Origin: Balanoglossus misakiensis
Taxonomy: Eukaryota; Hemichordata
DNA: 64,000 nt
Assembly (NCBI GenBank): GCA_040954595.2
Contig: CM082579.2
Span: forward strand, 14,260,001-14,324,000
Reading direction: 5' to 3'
Part shown: one piece after another, positions 10,774 through 19,539 of the stretch
How the letters are laid out: each line of letters begins with the position of its first letter
Position numbering within the stretch: position 1 is the stretch's first letter
Translations under genes and position numbers: made by a program
The notes under the pieces: generated by a model
What the model saw: the letters and a program-made list of their open reading frames with translations, nothing else
What the model was told of the DNA's origin: nothing
The model's database searches: none

Positions 10774-11416
10774 GCCCGTGTTGATCGATGCCGAGAAAGT
10801 TATAAAACGCAAATTGCGAGAGGCAAAATCTGTGCTTAAACGTAAAAAATGCGTGTCGGACAATCTGTATATACACCCACTCTTTGATGAACTTGAGGAT
10901 GTGACAACAAGGGCCATATTTCGAAACGACAAGCTGTCAAAGGACAAGATTCGTTGGCGTGACGTCGCCGTATTTCCCATGTTTCAGCGTGATATGACCT
11001 ACTGGCAGAAGACCTTCTACGCTCGGCTGTCAACATCCCCGTCGTTAAGGTCACCATGGCAAAGCAGCTTTACACAACAAATGCCGAGGGAAGTATTTGA
11101 TGTTTTTCATCAGTTTGCTACTCGGACCGGTTTTGGTATCGACGAGAAGACCTCCAGGGCTATCATAACCTTGACCTTCACAAGTTCCTCGAAGCTATTG
11201 TATGTGATACGGAAAGGTTATTGCTACGAGGGCGCTATCGGTCAGCATACAGAGAATATCCTAGAGAAGAAAGTCCGTGGAAAGAGGGTAGCTGTTATAT
11301 GCACACCTGAGAAGCCCTGTGTTGTGAAATATTTTATCAACAGGGAGACTGTTGCTGTTAGATTCAGCTTTGGTGCCTGGAACAAACATGGAATTCCATT
11401 ACATCCAGAGAACTGA
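10766..11416 (+). CDS. Unrecognised 216-residue accessory protein of the CACTA-like transposon
   Basis: I do not recognise this protein. It starts at an ATG in a good context (ccaagATGG), 84 bp inside the left end, and ends at TGA. A polyadenylation signal (11,545) lies 129 bp downstream, so it looks like a complete single-exon gene. The N-terminus is strongly basic (residues ~10-28, 'KVIKRKLREAKSVLKRKK'), which suits nucleic-acid binding or nuclear import. The rest appears globular, with tryptophans in 'DKIRWRDVAVF' and 'TYWQKTFYARL', and two cysteine-containing strands near 148-186. No zinc-finger, kelch or DDE motif is visible. It converges on the transposase gene. CACTA elements often carry a second protein (such as TNPA in plants) that binds subterminal DNA, and a similar role is possible but unproven. 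Confidence 0.7.
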   Translation: MAAPVLIDAEKVIKRKLREAKSVLKRKKCVSDNLYIHPLFDELEDVTTRAIFRNDKLSKDKIRWRDVAVFPMFQRDMTYWQKTFYARLSTSPSLRSPWQSSFTQQMPREVFDVFHQFATRTGFGIDEKTSRAIITLTFTSSSKLLYVIRKGYCYEGAIGQHTENILEKKVRGKRVAVICTPEKPCVVKYFINRETVAVRFSFGAWNKHGIPLHPEN

Positions 11417-12268
11417 ACCCTATTGATTTTTCACACTGATTCAACCCATCTGACGAACATTTTTTTCCTGATCTGTGGCACATGTTGTTCAGTGTAGATG
11501 TATCAGTCTGTCAAGACAGTCCTCTCACAATTGACATATATTCAAATAAAAAAAGGAAAATTAGAAGACTCAAAAATTCATCACTTGTCTTTATTTATAT
11601 ACATTCAATACAAATGAACAGATAACGTTTACAAAATTTCCTAAACTGTAAAATTCTTTTTTTCCATCATTATTGTAACATAGATTTTTCATTAGTTTCA
11701 GAAAAAAATGTATGTTACCTACAATCAACATTGATAAGTCAATCAAAACTGCTCATCTAACAGTTAACCAGGATTTCTGGTCTAAATTTAATTAATATTT
11801 ACAATTAATTCCATGACAAAATTTATAAATATCAAGAATTTGATGAGACTTAATTCTTTATTTTTTCACAAATTCATTAAAATTTCGTGCAGGTGCAGAA
11901 TAAACAACTCCTCAAGAAAAATGTAAAACTTTTCTATCAAGCTTATGTATGTCATACATTTTAATTTTGCAAAGCACTGCAATCACTATACGATTAAGGG
12001 TTTATTCACAATACTTAATAGTGGTAAGATAAGTTTCAATTTCCCTGTCCCCATACATGCACACATATACAAAATCCCATAAGAAACATATCATCTCCAG
12101 TTCAAAAAGTGTGAATTCATGTGATTTGTGATCTCCATTTTTATTAAATGCAGCTCTCAACTACAGATGAGTCTTTATAATTCTGTAATGTAATTAATAC
12201 CATAGTTATCCTTTAATTCTAAAGTAGCACACAGTGACACAATCCACTGTTTCAAATTCAATCATTGT
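11417..12268. other. AT-rich gap between two convergent genes
   Basis: Holds the 3' ends of both transposon genes. On the - strand, AATAAA at 12,145-12,140 lies about 125 bp after the transposase stop and is its likely polyadenylation signal. No other gene or repeat was seen. Confidence 0.55.
11545..11550 (+). terminator. Polyadenylation signal for the 216-residue gene
   Basis: AATAAA in 'ttcaaataaaaaaagg' lies 129 bp after the TGA, in AT-rich 3' sequence. Confidence 0.5.
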
Positions 12269-14509
12269 TCACAGCATAAGTTTCTTGAGTTTATTTGATA
12301 TTTTACCAGTGACAGCTGCTTTTTTTATGTCATCCATAATTGGGTCAACACATATTTCACAGGCAGTCATTGTTTCATTTTTCAAATTGCCACACATACA
12401 GTAGCCTGCATTCTCATAATATCGACTGGGAATGTATTTTTCTTTTTCTTTAAGCTCAAATTGACCTACATTTGCCCTTCTATAGTTGTCAGCTTTTGGA
12501 CTTTTGTTCCTCAGCCAAAAAAGCATCACATATTCGTGTCGAAATATGAGGGCCCACCTATTTTGAGGTGTAGAATTTTCACTGAATTCTAGCAGGCGTA
12601 GATGCTTTGCCTCTCTGCCTTCCATTGTGTTTAGGCCTAATCCCAGACTGAATTGCTTATAGATACTAGTGGTGTGTTTTGGGACTACATAACCAATGTG
12701 CCACACAGTATTATTGACATTCAGAAACAGGGAATGTAGATTAAAGTACCACCGACACTTATGCCTAAGTACAAGCAAATCTCCCTCATTTATGTTGAAT
12801 CGTGAGAATAACAAAGTGATATCTCTAAGCAAGATACTAGTATATGTGTAGAGAGCTAATTGAGCCCGACGCTTTGGACTGTCTGTATCGCTTCTCAATG
12901 CTAATACCAATCCCATGAAATGCCAAGCAAGTTTGCGAGACTCCTCACCAGTGAAGCGATAAACCACATTAATGTTGGCATTTGACTTGACACTATTTTC
13001 ATTGAAGTATTTTACAATCTTATTATACAACTTTCCAGCTTTTACTTGATATTTTAGGGCAGACAGGAATTTGTACAGATATGACTCGTTAGGTAGATTC
13101 TCAATTTTAACTCCATTTTCACGACCCTTTTCCGAAGTGTGGGCAACTGCGTCAATCAGTAATCGTTGGAAGTAGTATTGCCATGCATTGTTCTTTAAAT
13201 GCAATGGCTCAGCCTTGGCACAATCAATAAATCTACCCAACGGTGGTACAAATTCCTGTCTTGACCTCAGACTGGCTATAAATTGTGTGATTTTGGGTCG
13301 CACTGTTTTGGGCTTTCCAGTTTTAATTTTCTTAGTTGACTTCAACTTTTCAACAGCTTCTGCATCTTTTATTCTTTTCTGATATTTCCATTCATCCCAC
13401 TTCTGACCTGGGCCAATTTCTGCTCCAATACAATCAATATCATTTTTGGAAACGTTAGCAAATGAGCTGAAATACTTTGCTGCATTGCTTAGTTCTCCAG
13501 ACACACTGGCCAATCCCTTCTGATCAAAGGGTAAAAGTGACACCTGAAAAGTTACATCAAGACTGCCAACTTTATATTTACGTTTCTCAATACACTCAAG
13601 GTCTTTTGACAATGCAATTGCAAATTCAATCATTATGGGGTCATCCTCTTTTATGTTTGCCCCTAATAGGAGAAAATTGTGGTCTGGGCTAGCAACACGG
13701 TGGGTCACATTCAAGAAACTAACTAGCCATGCAGTGGCCTGTCCATGTTTGCCAAACGGAGCCCCGTCAGCACCTATACTGATTTGAAATGAGCCCTCCT
13801 GTTTACCGAACCAGTTAAGAATATCAGGCTGTGTTTCCCCCATATTTAAATATAAACTGGCAATCTTAATAAGCAACTCCTCAGGGTTTCTTTTTAAGCC
13901 GACTTGTTTGCCTTCAGATGATATAATTGGCTCAAGATTTCCAATGTCAAGGTTACTTACATACTGTACAACTTTTGTGTATGGGAGCAGTCTTGGTATT
14001 CTACAGCCAGAATGAATTTCTAATGCTTTCCTAGGATGTTTCAAGTTGGAGAACATCTGAAGTTCACTCTGCCTCAGACAGTTATATTTTCGTTTGGATA
14101 GTACTCCGCCCTCATACATAGTTCTGACACTCCTCACCAAATTGTTCTCACTTTTCTCAAATTTACTGATGTATTTATCAAATACTGATGGCATTACTTT
14201 TTTACTGATTTGGGGAGAGGTTCTGAAGTATGTTTTCATTTGGTCAGGAGTGGCAGAATTAACAAGAGTATACCACAAACCATCAAGTGCTGCTTTTGGT
14301 GGATGTAGTACATTCGGTTTATTTATACCTTTGGCTGGGCTTACATCTGTAGTTGCTACATGAATATTTATGGCTGCTGATAAGGTTTCACACCTACGTT
14401 CATACTGTTGACGTCGCGACAGCTTCAAAGATTCACTATTATCTGCACATACTTCAGTGTTCTTGTGGACCCATTTAGAGCGTTTCACATTAACATCATC
14501 AACAGGAAT
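12269..14509 (-). CDS. CMC/RAG1-like DDE transposase, main exon
   Basis: This is the 3' exon (746 codons plus stop) of a spliced gene. It starts after a consensus acceptor (TTTCAG|ATT at 14,510/14,509). Counting residues from the codon at 14,488, candidate catalytic residues are D241 in 'SIGADGAPFGKHG', D322 in 'LLPFDQKGLASVSG' and E623 in 'NTMEGREAKHLRLLEF'. Between D322 and E623 lies 'EPLHLKNNAWQYYF' (427-440), which resembles the LH-x3-N helix seen in RAG1 and Transib transposases. The C-terminus has Cys pairs C698/C700 and C710/C713, a possible zinc site. A long insert between the second D and the E is typical of RAG1, Transib and CMC enzymes. The protein would cut at the CACT ends and rejoin them to new DNA. 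Motifs are from reading only. No stops or frameshifts interrupt it. Confidence 0.75.
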   Translation of the reverse strand: MPVDDVNVKRSKWVHKNTEVCADNSESLKLSRRQQYERRCETLSAAINIHVATTDVSPAKGINKPNVLHPPKAALDGLWYTLVNSATPDQMKTYFRTSPQISKKVMPSVFDKYISKFEKSENNLVRSVRTMYEGGVLSKRKYNCLRQSELQMFSNLKHPRKALEIHSGCRIPRLLPYTKVVQYVSNLDIGNLEPIISSEGKQVGLKRNPEELLIKIASLYLNMGETQPDILNWFGKQEGSFQISIGADGAPFGKHGQATAWLVSFLNVTHRVASPDHNFLLLGANIKEDDPIMIEFAIALSKDLECIEKRKYKVGSLDVTFQVSLLPFDQKGLASVSGELSNAAKYFSSFANVSKNDIDCIGAEIGPGQKWDEWKYQKRIKDAEAVEKLKSTKKIKTGKPKTVRPKITQFIASLRSRQEFVPPLGRFIDCAKAEPLHLKNNAWQYYFQRLLIDAVAHTSEKGRENGVKIENLPNESYLYKFLSALKYQVKAGKLYNKIVKYFNENSVKSNANINVVYRFTGEESRKLAWHFMGLVLALRSDTDSPKRRAQLALYTYTSILLRDITLLFSRFNINEGDLLVLRHKCRWYFNLHSLFLNVNNTVWHIGYVVPKHTTSIYKQFSLGLGLNTMEGREAKHLRLLEFSENSTPQNRWALIFRHEYVMLFWLRNKSPKADNYRRANVGQFELKEKEKYIPSRYYENAGYCMCGNLKNETMTACEICVDPIMDDIKKAAVTGKISNKLKKLML

Positions 14510-14887
14510 CTGAAAGATTAAGTGTGTGATAAATATATACTAATTAGAATATAATCATTATATATAAAATAAAATCTTCTTACAAGTTAATCATTAATTT
14601 AAATGTCCTTGATAAGAAATACACACGTGTAGCCTGATAAGAAATACACACGTGTAGCCTGTATTTTTCTGACAACTTCTGCAATAAAAATCCTAAAAAA
14701 TATATATAGTTTGTTGGAAAACCTAGATGTTTTGCATCAAAGCTGAACCCATTTTGTTATCATTGTTTACACAGGATCATGTGACATGAAGTTCAAAAAG
14801 CGAATTTGGGCTAAAATTTGAAGAGGATTTATACAAATCTGAGATTTTTAAAATTATGACTAAGTCTATTTATCTGATCTAGCTTAC
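14510..14887 (-). other. Intron of the transposase gene
   Basis: The donor AAG|GTAAGC (14,888/14,887) and acceptor TTTCAG|ATT (14,510/14,509) are both consensus, and the exons join in phase 0. It is 378 bp long and AT-rich. It contains a perfect 25-bp tandem duplication at 14,611-14,660 built on 'gataagaaatacacacgtg'. No gene lies inside. Confidence 0.75.
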
Positions 14888-15331
14888 CTTTCTCTTATTA
14901 TTCTTTGTAGCTAAGATCTCACAAATCTTACTGTTCTTCTTCTCTAGTCTAGCTAGCTGGGTTGAGGATCTTTTTACTAGTCTCCTAGCTGCACTCAACT
15001 TATTCAACTTATCCTGAATTATGCTTTCTTCCTCATCTCTCTTTCTCTTTCTCTGTCTACACCACTCTCCTAAGTTAAACCTGTGTTTAGTCTGTCCTCT
15101 CTTTGTTCTAACTACCAATAGGTTGTTGGCCACGCTCCCAGACAAAGATCTAGTCTTCAATTTCTCCTGATATAGTTGTTGCAAACACTTCTCTTCAGCT
15201 ACCTGTCTCGCTATCTTTTGGTCCTTTGCCCACTGGCCTATGTTGAAGTAACTTTTCCCTTTTCTATTCGGCATAACAATAGACAAACTTTTAAGAAGTG
15301 CGCTACTCCTGTTGAATAGTTTGCCCCACAT
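14888..15331 (-). CDS. CMC/RAG1-like transposase, N-terminal exon
   Basis: The 148 codons from ATG at 15,331 to the donor at 14,888 join in frame with the main exon to give about 894 residues. A likely acceptor (CCTTTTCAG|G at 15,348/15,347) lies just upstream, so at least one more 5' exon, coding or not, may exist. The segment is very basic and holds a twofold internal repeat: 'FNIGQWAKDQKIARQVAEE' and, ~48 residues later, 'FNLGEWCRQRKRKRDEEE', both followed by a helical stretch. Paired basic modules of this kind could bind transposon ends. The C-terminal part ('LNKLSAARRLVKRSS') is probably coiled coil. Exon calling is by splice consensus and frame only. Confidence 0.65.
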
Positions 15332-16143
15332 GGCTCTAAATCTATACCTGAAAAGGGTGAACAAGAGAAATATCTTTACAATAATTATCTATCCGAGGGA
15401 AGCAAAAACAAAACACCTGCTCATTATACTTCCTCCAGAAATTGAGGTCAAAGGTGACATAGAAAGAATGTGGGTAACCTTACCATAACAATCTCGCCCG
15501 TTCATTTTTTTCTTATTTCGTTTTCACCCTCGAATTTCCAGCGAATTATATCAAGAATATATTTTAGCACAAACTATTGGTTTCTGATTTTTCAGTTACG
15601 GTCTTATTTTCTGTCAATTCTATGAACAATATCACCATGTCGCTGAAAATTCGAAGCGCCGCCATTACAATCAATGTAACCCGTGCTGCTGCCAAGGAAC
15701 ACACAGGGTCGTATATTTTCGCTTGGTATGATTTCGTCATATTGCTTGTAGCAGCATTTTAAACATGGAATCCTATGTTTACGTATAAAAGACTAAATTC
15801 GTATGGTTTTCAATTTGAAAAAAACAATTCTGTGAAGCTGAATCGTTGTAATTTTTAGTGTTTGTTTATGGTTGCTTAGGACGGCTTCTGCTATAGCAAC
15901 GGCCAGGGACTGTCAGCGGGTGATCAAAATGTTCAAGTTATTTGGCTGATACACATAAATAACACAGCAGAATCGCAACTTTATTTCATATTGTCTCTGA
16001 CATCTTGCTAATTTTACTAAACAAAACTTGGAATAAAGCAATATTACTCACCGAATTATGCTGTGCATCGACAGCTGTGTTCGATCGCGAACGCCATTAC
16101 TGTGTCTAATTAAATATTCATGAGCTTCATAGGCTGCCACGGA
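15332..16143 (-). other. Right subterminal and 5' region of the transposase gene
   Basis: About 0.8 kb between the transposase first ATG and the right end. It should contain the promoter and any leader exon. An ATG at 15,665 (-) in 'ATGGCGGCGC' resembles the start context of the other gene, but I found no donor that joins it in phase to the exon at 15,347. It could therefore be a noncoding leader or an alternative start. No other gene is evident. Confidence 0.4.
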
Positions 16144-16180
16144 AATACTGCCCATAGGTGGCGTCGTTCAAGCTGTAGTG
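16144..16180 (-). repeat. Right terminal repeat of the CACTA-like element
   Basis: Read inward on the - strand it begins CACTAC and carries GGGCAGTATT at positions 28-37, exactly the spacing of the left end. It is followed by the second ACA target duplication at 16,181-16,183. Confidence 0.8.
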
Positions 16181-16183
16181 ACA
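16181..16183. repeat. Target-site duplication, right copy (ACA)
   Basis: Matches 10,679-10,681. The integrase frame resumes immediately after it. Confidence 0.85.
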
Positions 16184-17810
16184 GGTGGTGGTTCCCAGAG
16201 TGTATCGTAACCAGGTGATGAGACTAGCCCATGAATCAGTGCTGGGTGGTCACCACGGAACTCACAAGACCACAGACAAGATCCTCAGCAACTTCGTTTG
16301 GCCTGGGCTAACATCAGATGTTTCCCGTTACTGTCAGTCCTGTGATTCATGTCAACGGACACAACCAAAGGGACGGGTGACCAAGGTACCACTTGGAAGT
16401 ATGCCACTAATAGATATCCCTTTCCTACGTATTGCAGTAGACCTGGTTGGCCCTATTCATCCATGCACTGAACGCAAGAATAGGTACATACTTACTGTTG
16501 TTGATTATGCTACACGCTATCCGGAGGCTGTTGCATTGACTAACATTGATACCAAGACTGTTGCAGAGGCGCTCCTGGACATCTACTCAAGAGTGGGGTG
16601 TCCACGTGAAATTCTGACAGATCAAGGAACTCAATTTACATCAGATGTGATGCGTGAGGTCAGCCGGCTTTTGTCTATAAAGCAGAAGACTACCACCCCA
16701 TACCACCCAGCATTCAATGGTCTAGTGGAACGGTTCAATGGTACATTGAAACTCATGCTCAGGAAGATGTGTGAGGAACGTCCAACATATTGGGATCGTT
16801 ATCTGAATGCTTTACTATTTGCCTACAGAGAAACGCCTCAATCGAGCACAGGATTCTCTCCGTTTGAGTTACTTTATGGGAGGAGTGTGCGTGGTCCAAT
16901 GGCTATCTTGAAAGAACTATGGACTGGAGAGATCAGTGAACCAGAAACCAAAACGACTTATCAATACATCCTTGATCTTCAAAAGAAATTAAAGAAGGCA
17001 TGCGATTTAGCAAGACAAGAACTGAAGATATCACAAGGCAAATACAAGTCCTACTACAATAGAAAGGCCAAATGGAGGAAGTTCAACAAAGGTGACGAGG
17101 TGTTATTGCTACTACCTACTGACCATAATAAACTACTTATGCACTGGAAGGGTCCTTTTCCAGTGGTGGAGAAAGTGAGCAATATGGATTACAAGATTGA
17201 CTTTGGTCATAGGGTGAAAACATTCCATGCCAACCTGTTGAAGAGGTACTATCGAAGAACTGATCAGCTAGATGAAGTATCAGCTGGACTTCTTGAGATT
17301 GTGTGTGTATCTGTGATAGATGAGCAGAGTTATGAATCTTCAGAAGTACAAGAGAACACAGGGGTTAAAGTAAACGATGACTTACTGCGGGTTCCTGCAT
17401 TCAAGCAGAAAGAATTTGCTGCAGATGTGAATGTATGTGACAACTTGTCAGACATACAGGAGCAAGTGGTGAGGAGGTTGCTGATCAATTACAAAGATAT
17501 GTTAACTGATATTCGTGGTAACACCAACCTGGGTTTCCATGACATCAAGTTGATGGATCCAACACCAGTATGCAGTAGGCCATACCCCATCCCTCATGCA
17601 CTCCGTGAAGCAGTGAAAGATGAAGTCAAAACGATGATTAAGATGGGAGTAGCTGAACCTTCAGAGAGTCCATATGCTGTTCCACTGGTAATGGTGAAGA
17701 AATCTGATGGGTCCAATCGTTGTTGTGTTGACATGAGAAAGCTCAATCGCATAACAGTGTTTGATGCAGAGCCTACACCAGACCTGAGTGAGCTTTTTGC
17801 TTTTTGCTAA
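16184..17810 (+). CDS. gag-pol: Integrase and start of reverse transcriptase (continuation of gag-pol)
   Basis: Residue numbers count from the codon at 16,185. The zinc-binding N-terminal domain has H16, H23 and CxxC at C53/C56. The catalytic core shows D86 ('IAVDLVGP'), D146 ('ILTDQGTQF') and E182 ('NGLVERFNG'), a canonical DD35E. A GPF/Y module lies at ~322-356 ('WKGPFPVVEKV', 'FHANLLKRY'), with no chromodomain. After a ~70-residue linker the reverse transcriptase begins at ~425, with 'LREAVKDEVKTMIKMGVAEP' at 473-492 and 'VPLVMVKKSDGSNRCCVDMR' near 499-518. The frame breaks at ~17,800, where a 7-bp tandem duplication (tttttgc twice) shifts it to a stop. Integrase is complete. Its position before RT is the diagnostic Gmr1-like order. 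Confidence 0.92.
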
Positions 17811-18192
17811 GTTATCCAAGGATCACTATTTCACTAAAGTAGATCTCAGCAAAGAATATTGGCAAGTCCCGTTGACTGATAATTCTAAACAATTGACAGC
17901 ATTTATCACGCATGATGGGCTATACCAATTTATCAAATGCCTTTCGGACTTGTAAATAGTGCTGCGACTTTTAGCAGAATTATGAGAAGATTGTTAAGAG
18001 ATATGAAGAACGTAGACAACTATATCGATCACATACTGATCCACACTGCATCATGGGAAGAACATATCAAGACAATTACAGATTTGATGAGCAGACTACG
18101 AAAGGCAAAGTTAACAGCGAGACCAACTAAGTGTTATGTGGGTTATGAGCAGATCGATTTCCTGGGTCATGTGGTTGGTCATGGTGAACTAG
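17811..18192 (+). pseudogene. Reverse transcriptase remnant with active-site loss, truncated
   Basis: Past the first frameshift, RT homology continues in another frame through 'KVDLSKEYWQVPL' and 'AFITHDGLYQF' to about 17,935. A one-base loss near 17,936 then shifts it into the frame starting 'MPFGLVNSAATFSR' (17,937). The metal-binding box reads YIDH (18,021-18,032) where Ty3/gypsy RTs have YxDD, so the second aspartate is histidine. The 'QIDFLGHVVGHGEL' motif ends near 18,192. Everything after it is unrelated, so RT connection, RNase H and 3' LTR are missing. The product could not work even without the frameshifts. Confidence 0.88.
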
Positions 18193-18560
18193 TCCTGTTT
18201 CAAAATGACCTACATTACAGGTCCTATGCACACGTATTACATGTTCTGATTGGTTTATCCACTTCTCTAAGGTCCACTTGCGGCTCGCTGATTGGAGGGA
18301 CCTTATGTGTTAGGTCTTATTACTATGTATTATTCACCAGACCTTGTAGGTTAGGTCTTATTACAATGCATTATTCACTTTACAGCTCCCTGATTGGTTA
18401 ATGTGTAGGTCTGGTCCTCCAGTGTTCACTGCCTCATTATGCAGGACCTTGTAGGTTAGGTCTTATTAATATGTATTTATTCACCATACAGCTCCCTGAT
18501 TGGTTAACGTGTCAGTCTGGTCCCCCCCCAGTGTTCACTGCCTCATTGTGAAATGTCCCA
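18193..18560 (+). repeat. Tandem repeat, period about 105 bp, with CCAAT motifs
   Basis: Units begin 'accttgtaggttaggtctta' at 18,341 and 18,446, with a shorter related unit at 18,300. Each full unit holds 'agctccctgattggttaa' and 'agtgttcactgcctcatt'. The inverted CCAAT core CTGATTGG occurs at 18,246, 18,288, 18,390 and 18,496. Repeated CCAAT boxes are typical of promoters and LTR U3 regions, so this may be a regulatory fragment of another element. It abuts the truncated RT. Confidence 0.65.
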
Positions 18561-18892
18561 TGTGCTTCCTGGCTAGCGTTGTGGTAACATATTATTCGGG
18601 GTGTACGCAGATCGTTCATTGATTTTCTGAGAAATAGCCTAACTGATACTATCTCCAACATAAACCGCACCCTGGAAAGATTAAATGATCTTTTAGGTGG
18701 ACTTTGAAAATCTGATTAACTCATCTAAGCATTTTAGCTAAGTTGTATATTTTTTAATTATAATCATACAAAATACTTAAAAAATAAAAACAATGTTCAG
18801 TTTTAATACCCACTGATGAGGGGAAACATCAGTTTCAAATTCTTTTCATGGGAGCGCTTGAGCAGAGTTATGAGTTTTGCTCTGTGAAAGAA

Positions 18893-19012
18893 AATGGGGG
18901 GATTTCAAAATTTTGGCAGTTCGGAAGGGGGATTTCAAAATATTTCGGGTTGTGAAAGGGGGGGGGGGCATGTGAAAATTAGCGGTAAAAGATGAATCCC
19001 CCCCCCCCCCTC
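18893..19012. repeat. Paired G-run and C-run region
   Basis: Contains G6, G5 and a G-run of about 12 (near 18,957-18,968), then a C-run of about 14 near 18,998-19,011. The phrase 'ggggatttcaaaat' repeats at about 18,898 and 18,932. The G- and C-runs are complementary and could pair across a ~30-base loop, or the G-run could form a quadruplex. Confidence 0.6.
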
Positions 19013-19539
19013 CAGAGGTGTTTGTGAATGCAGCCTAAGAAAGAAAAAATGTGAAATGGGTCAAATATGGGCCGGACGTGCCCATTCAACTCAATTTACT
19101 TTTGTTTGCTTTAAGTAGGAATTGATCACAGCTATATTTATTTTGGACACCTGAGCGACAAGAAAACAATCTGATTCTACATTTTAAAAAGCGTCATTGG
19201 AAAAGCACTGCAATTTTGTTTCTTGCTTTAAAAAAGTTTGGGGTGGCATGTAATAATTAAGGTGTGTCTAAATTACTAATTTGGTGCACCTCAAAGCCCT
19301 TAGCCAATGTAAATTATATCCTGCATTGTATTCATGAAGGATATCCTCCCGCGAGGTCAATGCCATTCAATGTCAAACAGTCTCAACAAAGACCATTGGA
19401 CACTCATAGCCGTTTTGTATGAAAGTGACTGGAGTACGAGATGAGTTTCATGACAACAACAAATCATGCTCAGTCTCGCTGCAGGGTCTATAATTTCAAT
19501 AACGGCTAGACGCTGGACACTATCTTAGGTAACACTTTA

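Larger units (their letters stand above)
10682..16180. mobile_element. CACTA-like (CMC) DNA transposon, 5,499 bp, nested in the integrase gene
   Basis: The ends are CACTGC (left) and, on the other strand, CACTAC (right). The flanking 3-bp duplication ACA is what the CACTA/EnSpm superfamily makes (2-3 bp). Inside are two convergent genes. A 216-codon + strand gene starts 84 bp from the left end. A spliced - strand transposase gene starts about 0.8 kb from the right end. The two tails meet over an ~850-bp AT-rich gap. All frames are intact, so insertion is younger than the decay of the host retroelement, or the element is simply recent. The family assignment rests on ends, duplication length and transposase motifs, and I could not compare it with a repeat library. 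Confidence 0.8.
7250..18192 (+). mobile_element. Gmr1-like Ty3/gypsy retrotransposon, 3'-truncated, with nested DNA transposon
   Basis: The parts in order are LTR, tRNA-Pro PBS, leader of about 318 bp, capsid with SCAN-like region, CCHC knuckle, aspartic protease, integrase and reverse transcriptase. Integrase before RT is the reverse of ordinary Ty3/gypsy and is the hallmark of Gmr1-like elements known from deuterostomes. Sequence motifs in RT and the GPF module of integrase still place it in Ty3/gypsy and not Ty1/copia. It is interrupted by a 5.5-kb CACTA-like element. Homology stops inside RT near 18,192, so RNase H and the 3' LTR are missing. The element is dead: it has two RT frameshifts, a mutated RT active site and a truncated end. 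Confidence 0.88.

Noticed and set aside
10766-11416. The 216-residue protein as a RAG2 counterpart
   Set aside because: It is too short, and no kelch-type repeats or PHD finger are visible. Only the convergent layout is shared.
15577-15762. Short + strand open frame (61 codons) in the right part of the transposon as a third gene
   Set aside because: It is antisense to the expected promoter and leader of the transposase gene and shows no motif or good start context.
10682-16180. Transib or ProtoRAG element instead of CACTA-like
   Set aside because: Those families make 5-bp duplications and have CACWATG- or CACAGTG-like ends. Here the duplication is 3 bp and the ends are CACT(A/G)C, which fits CACTA/CMC better. 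The transposase class is related, so this stays a point to test.
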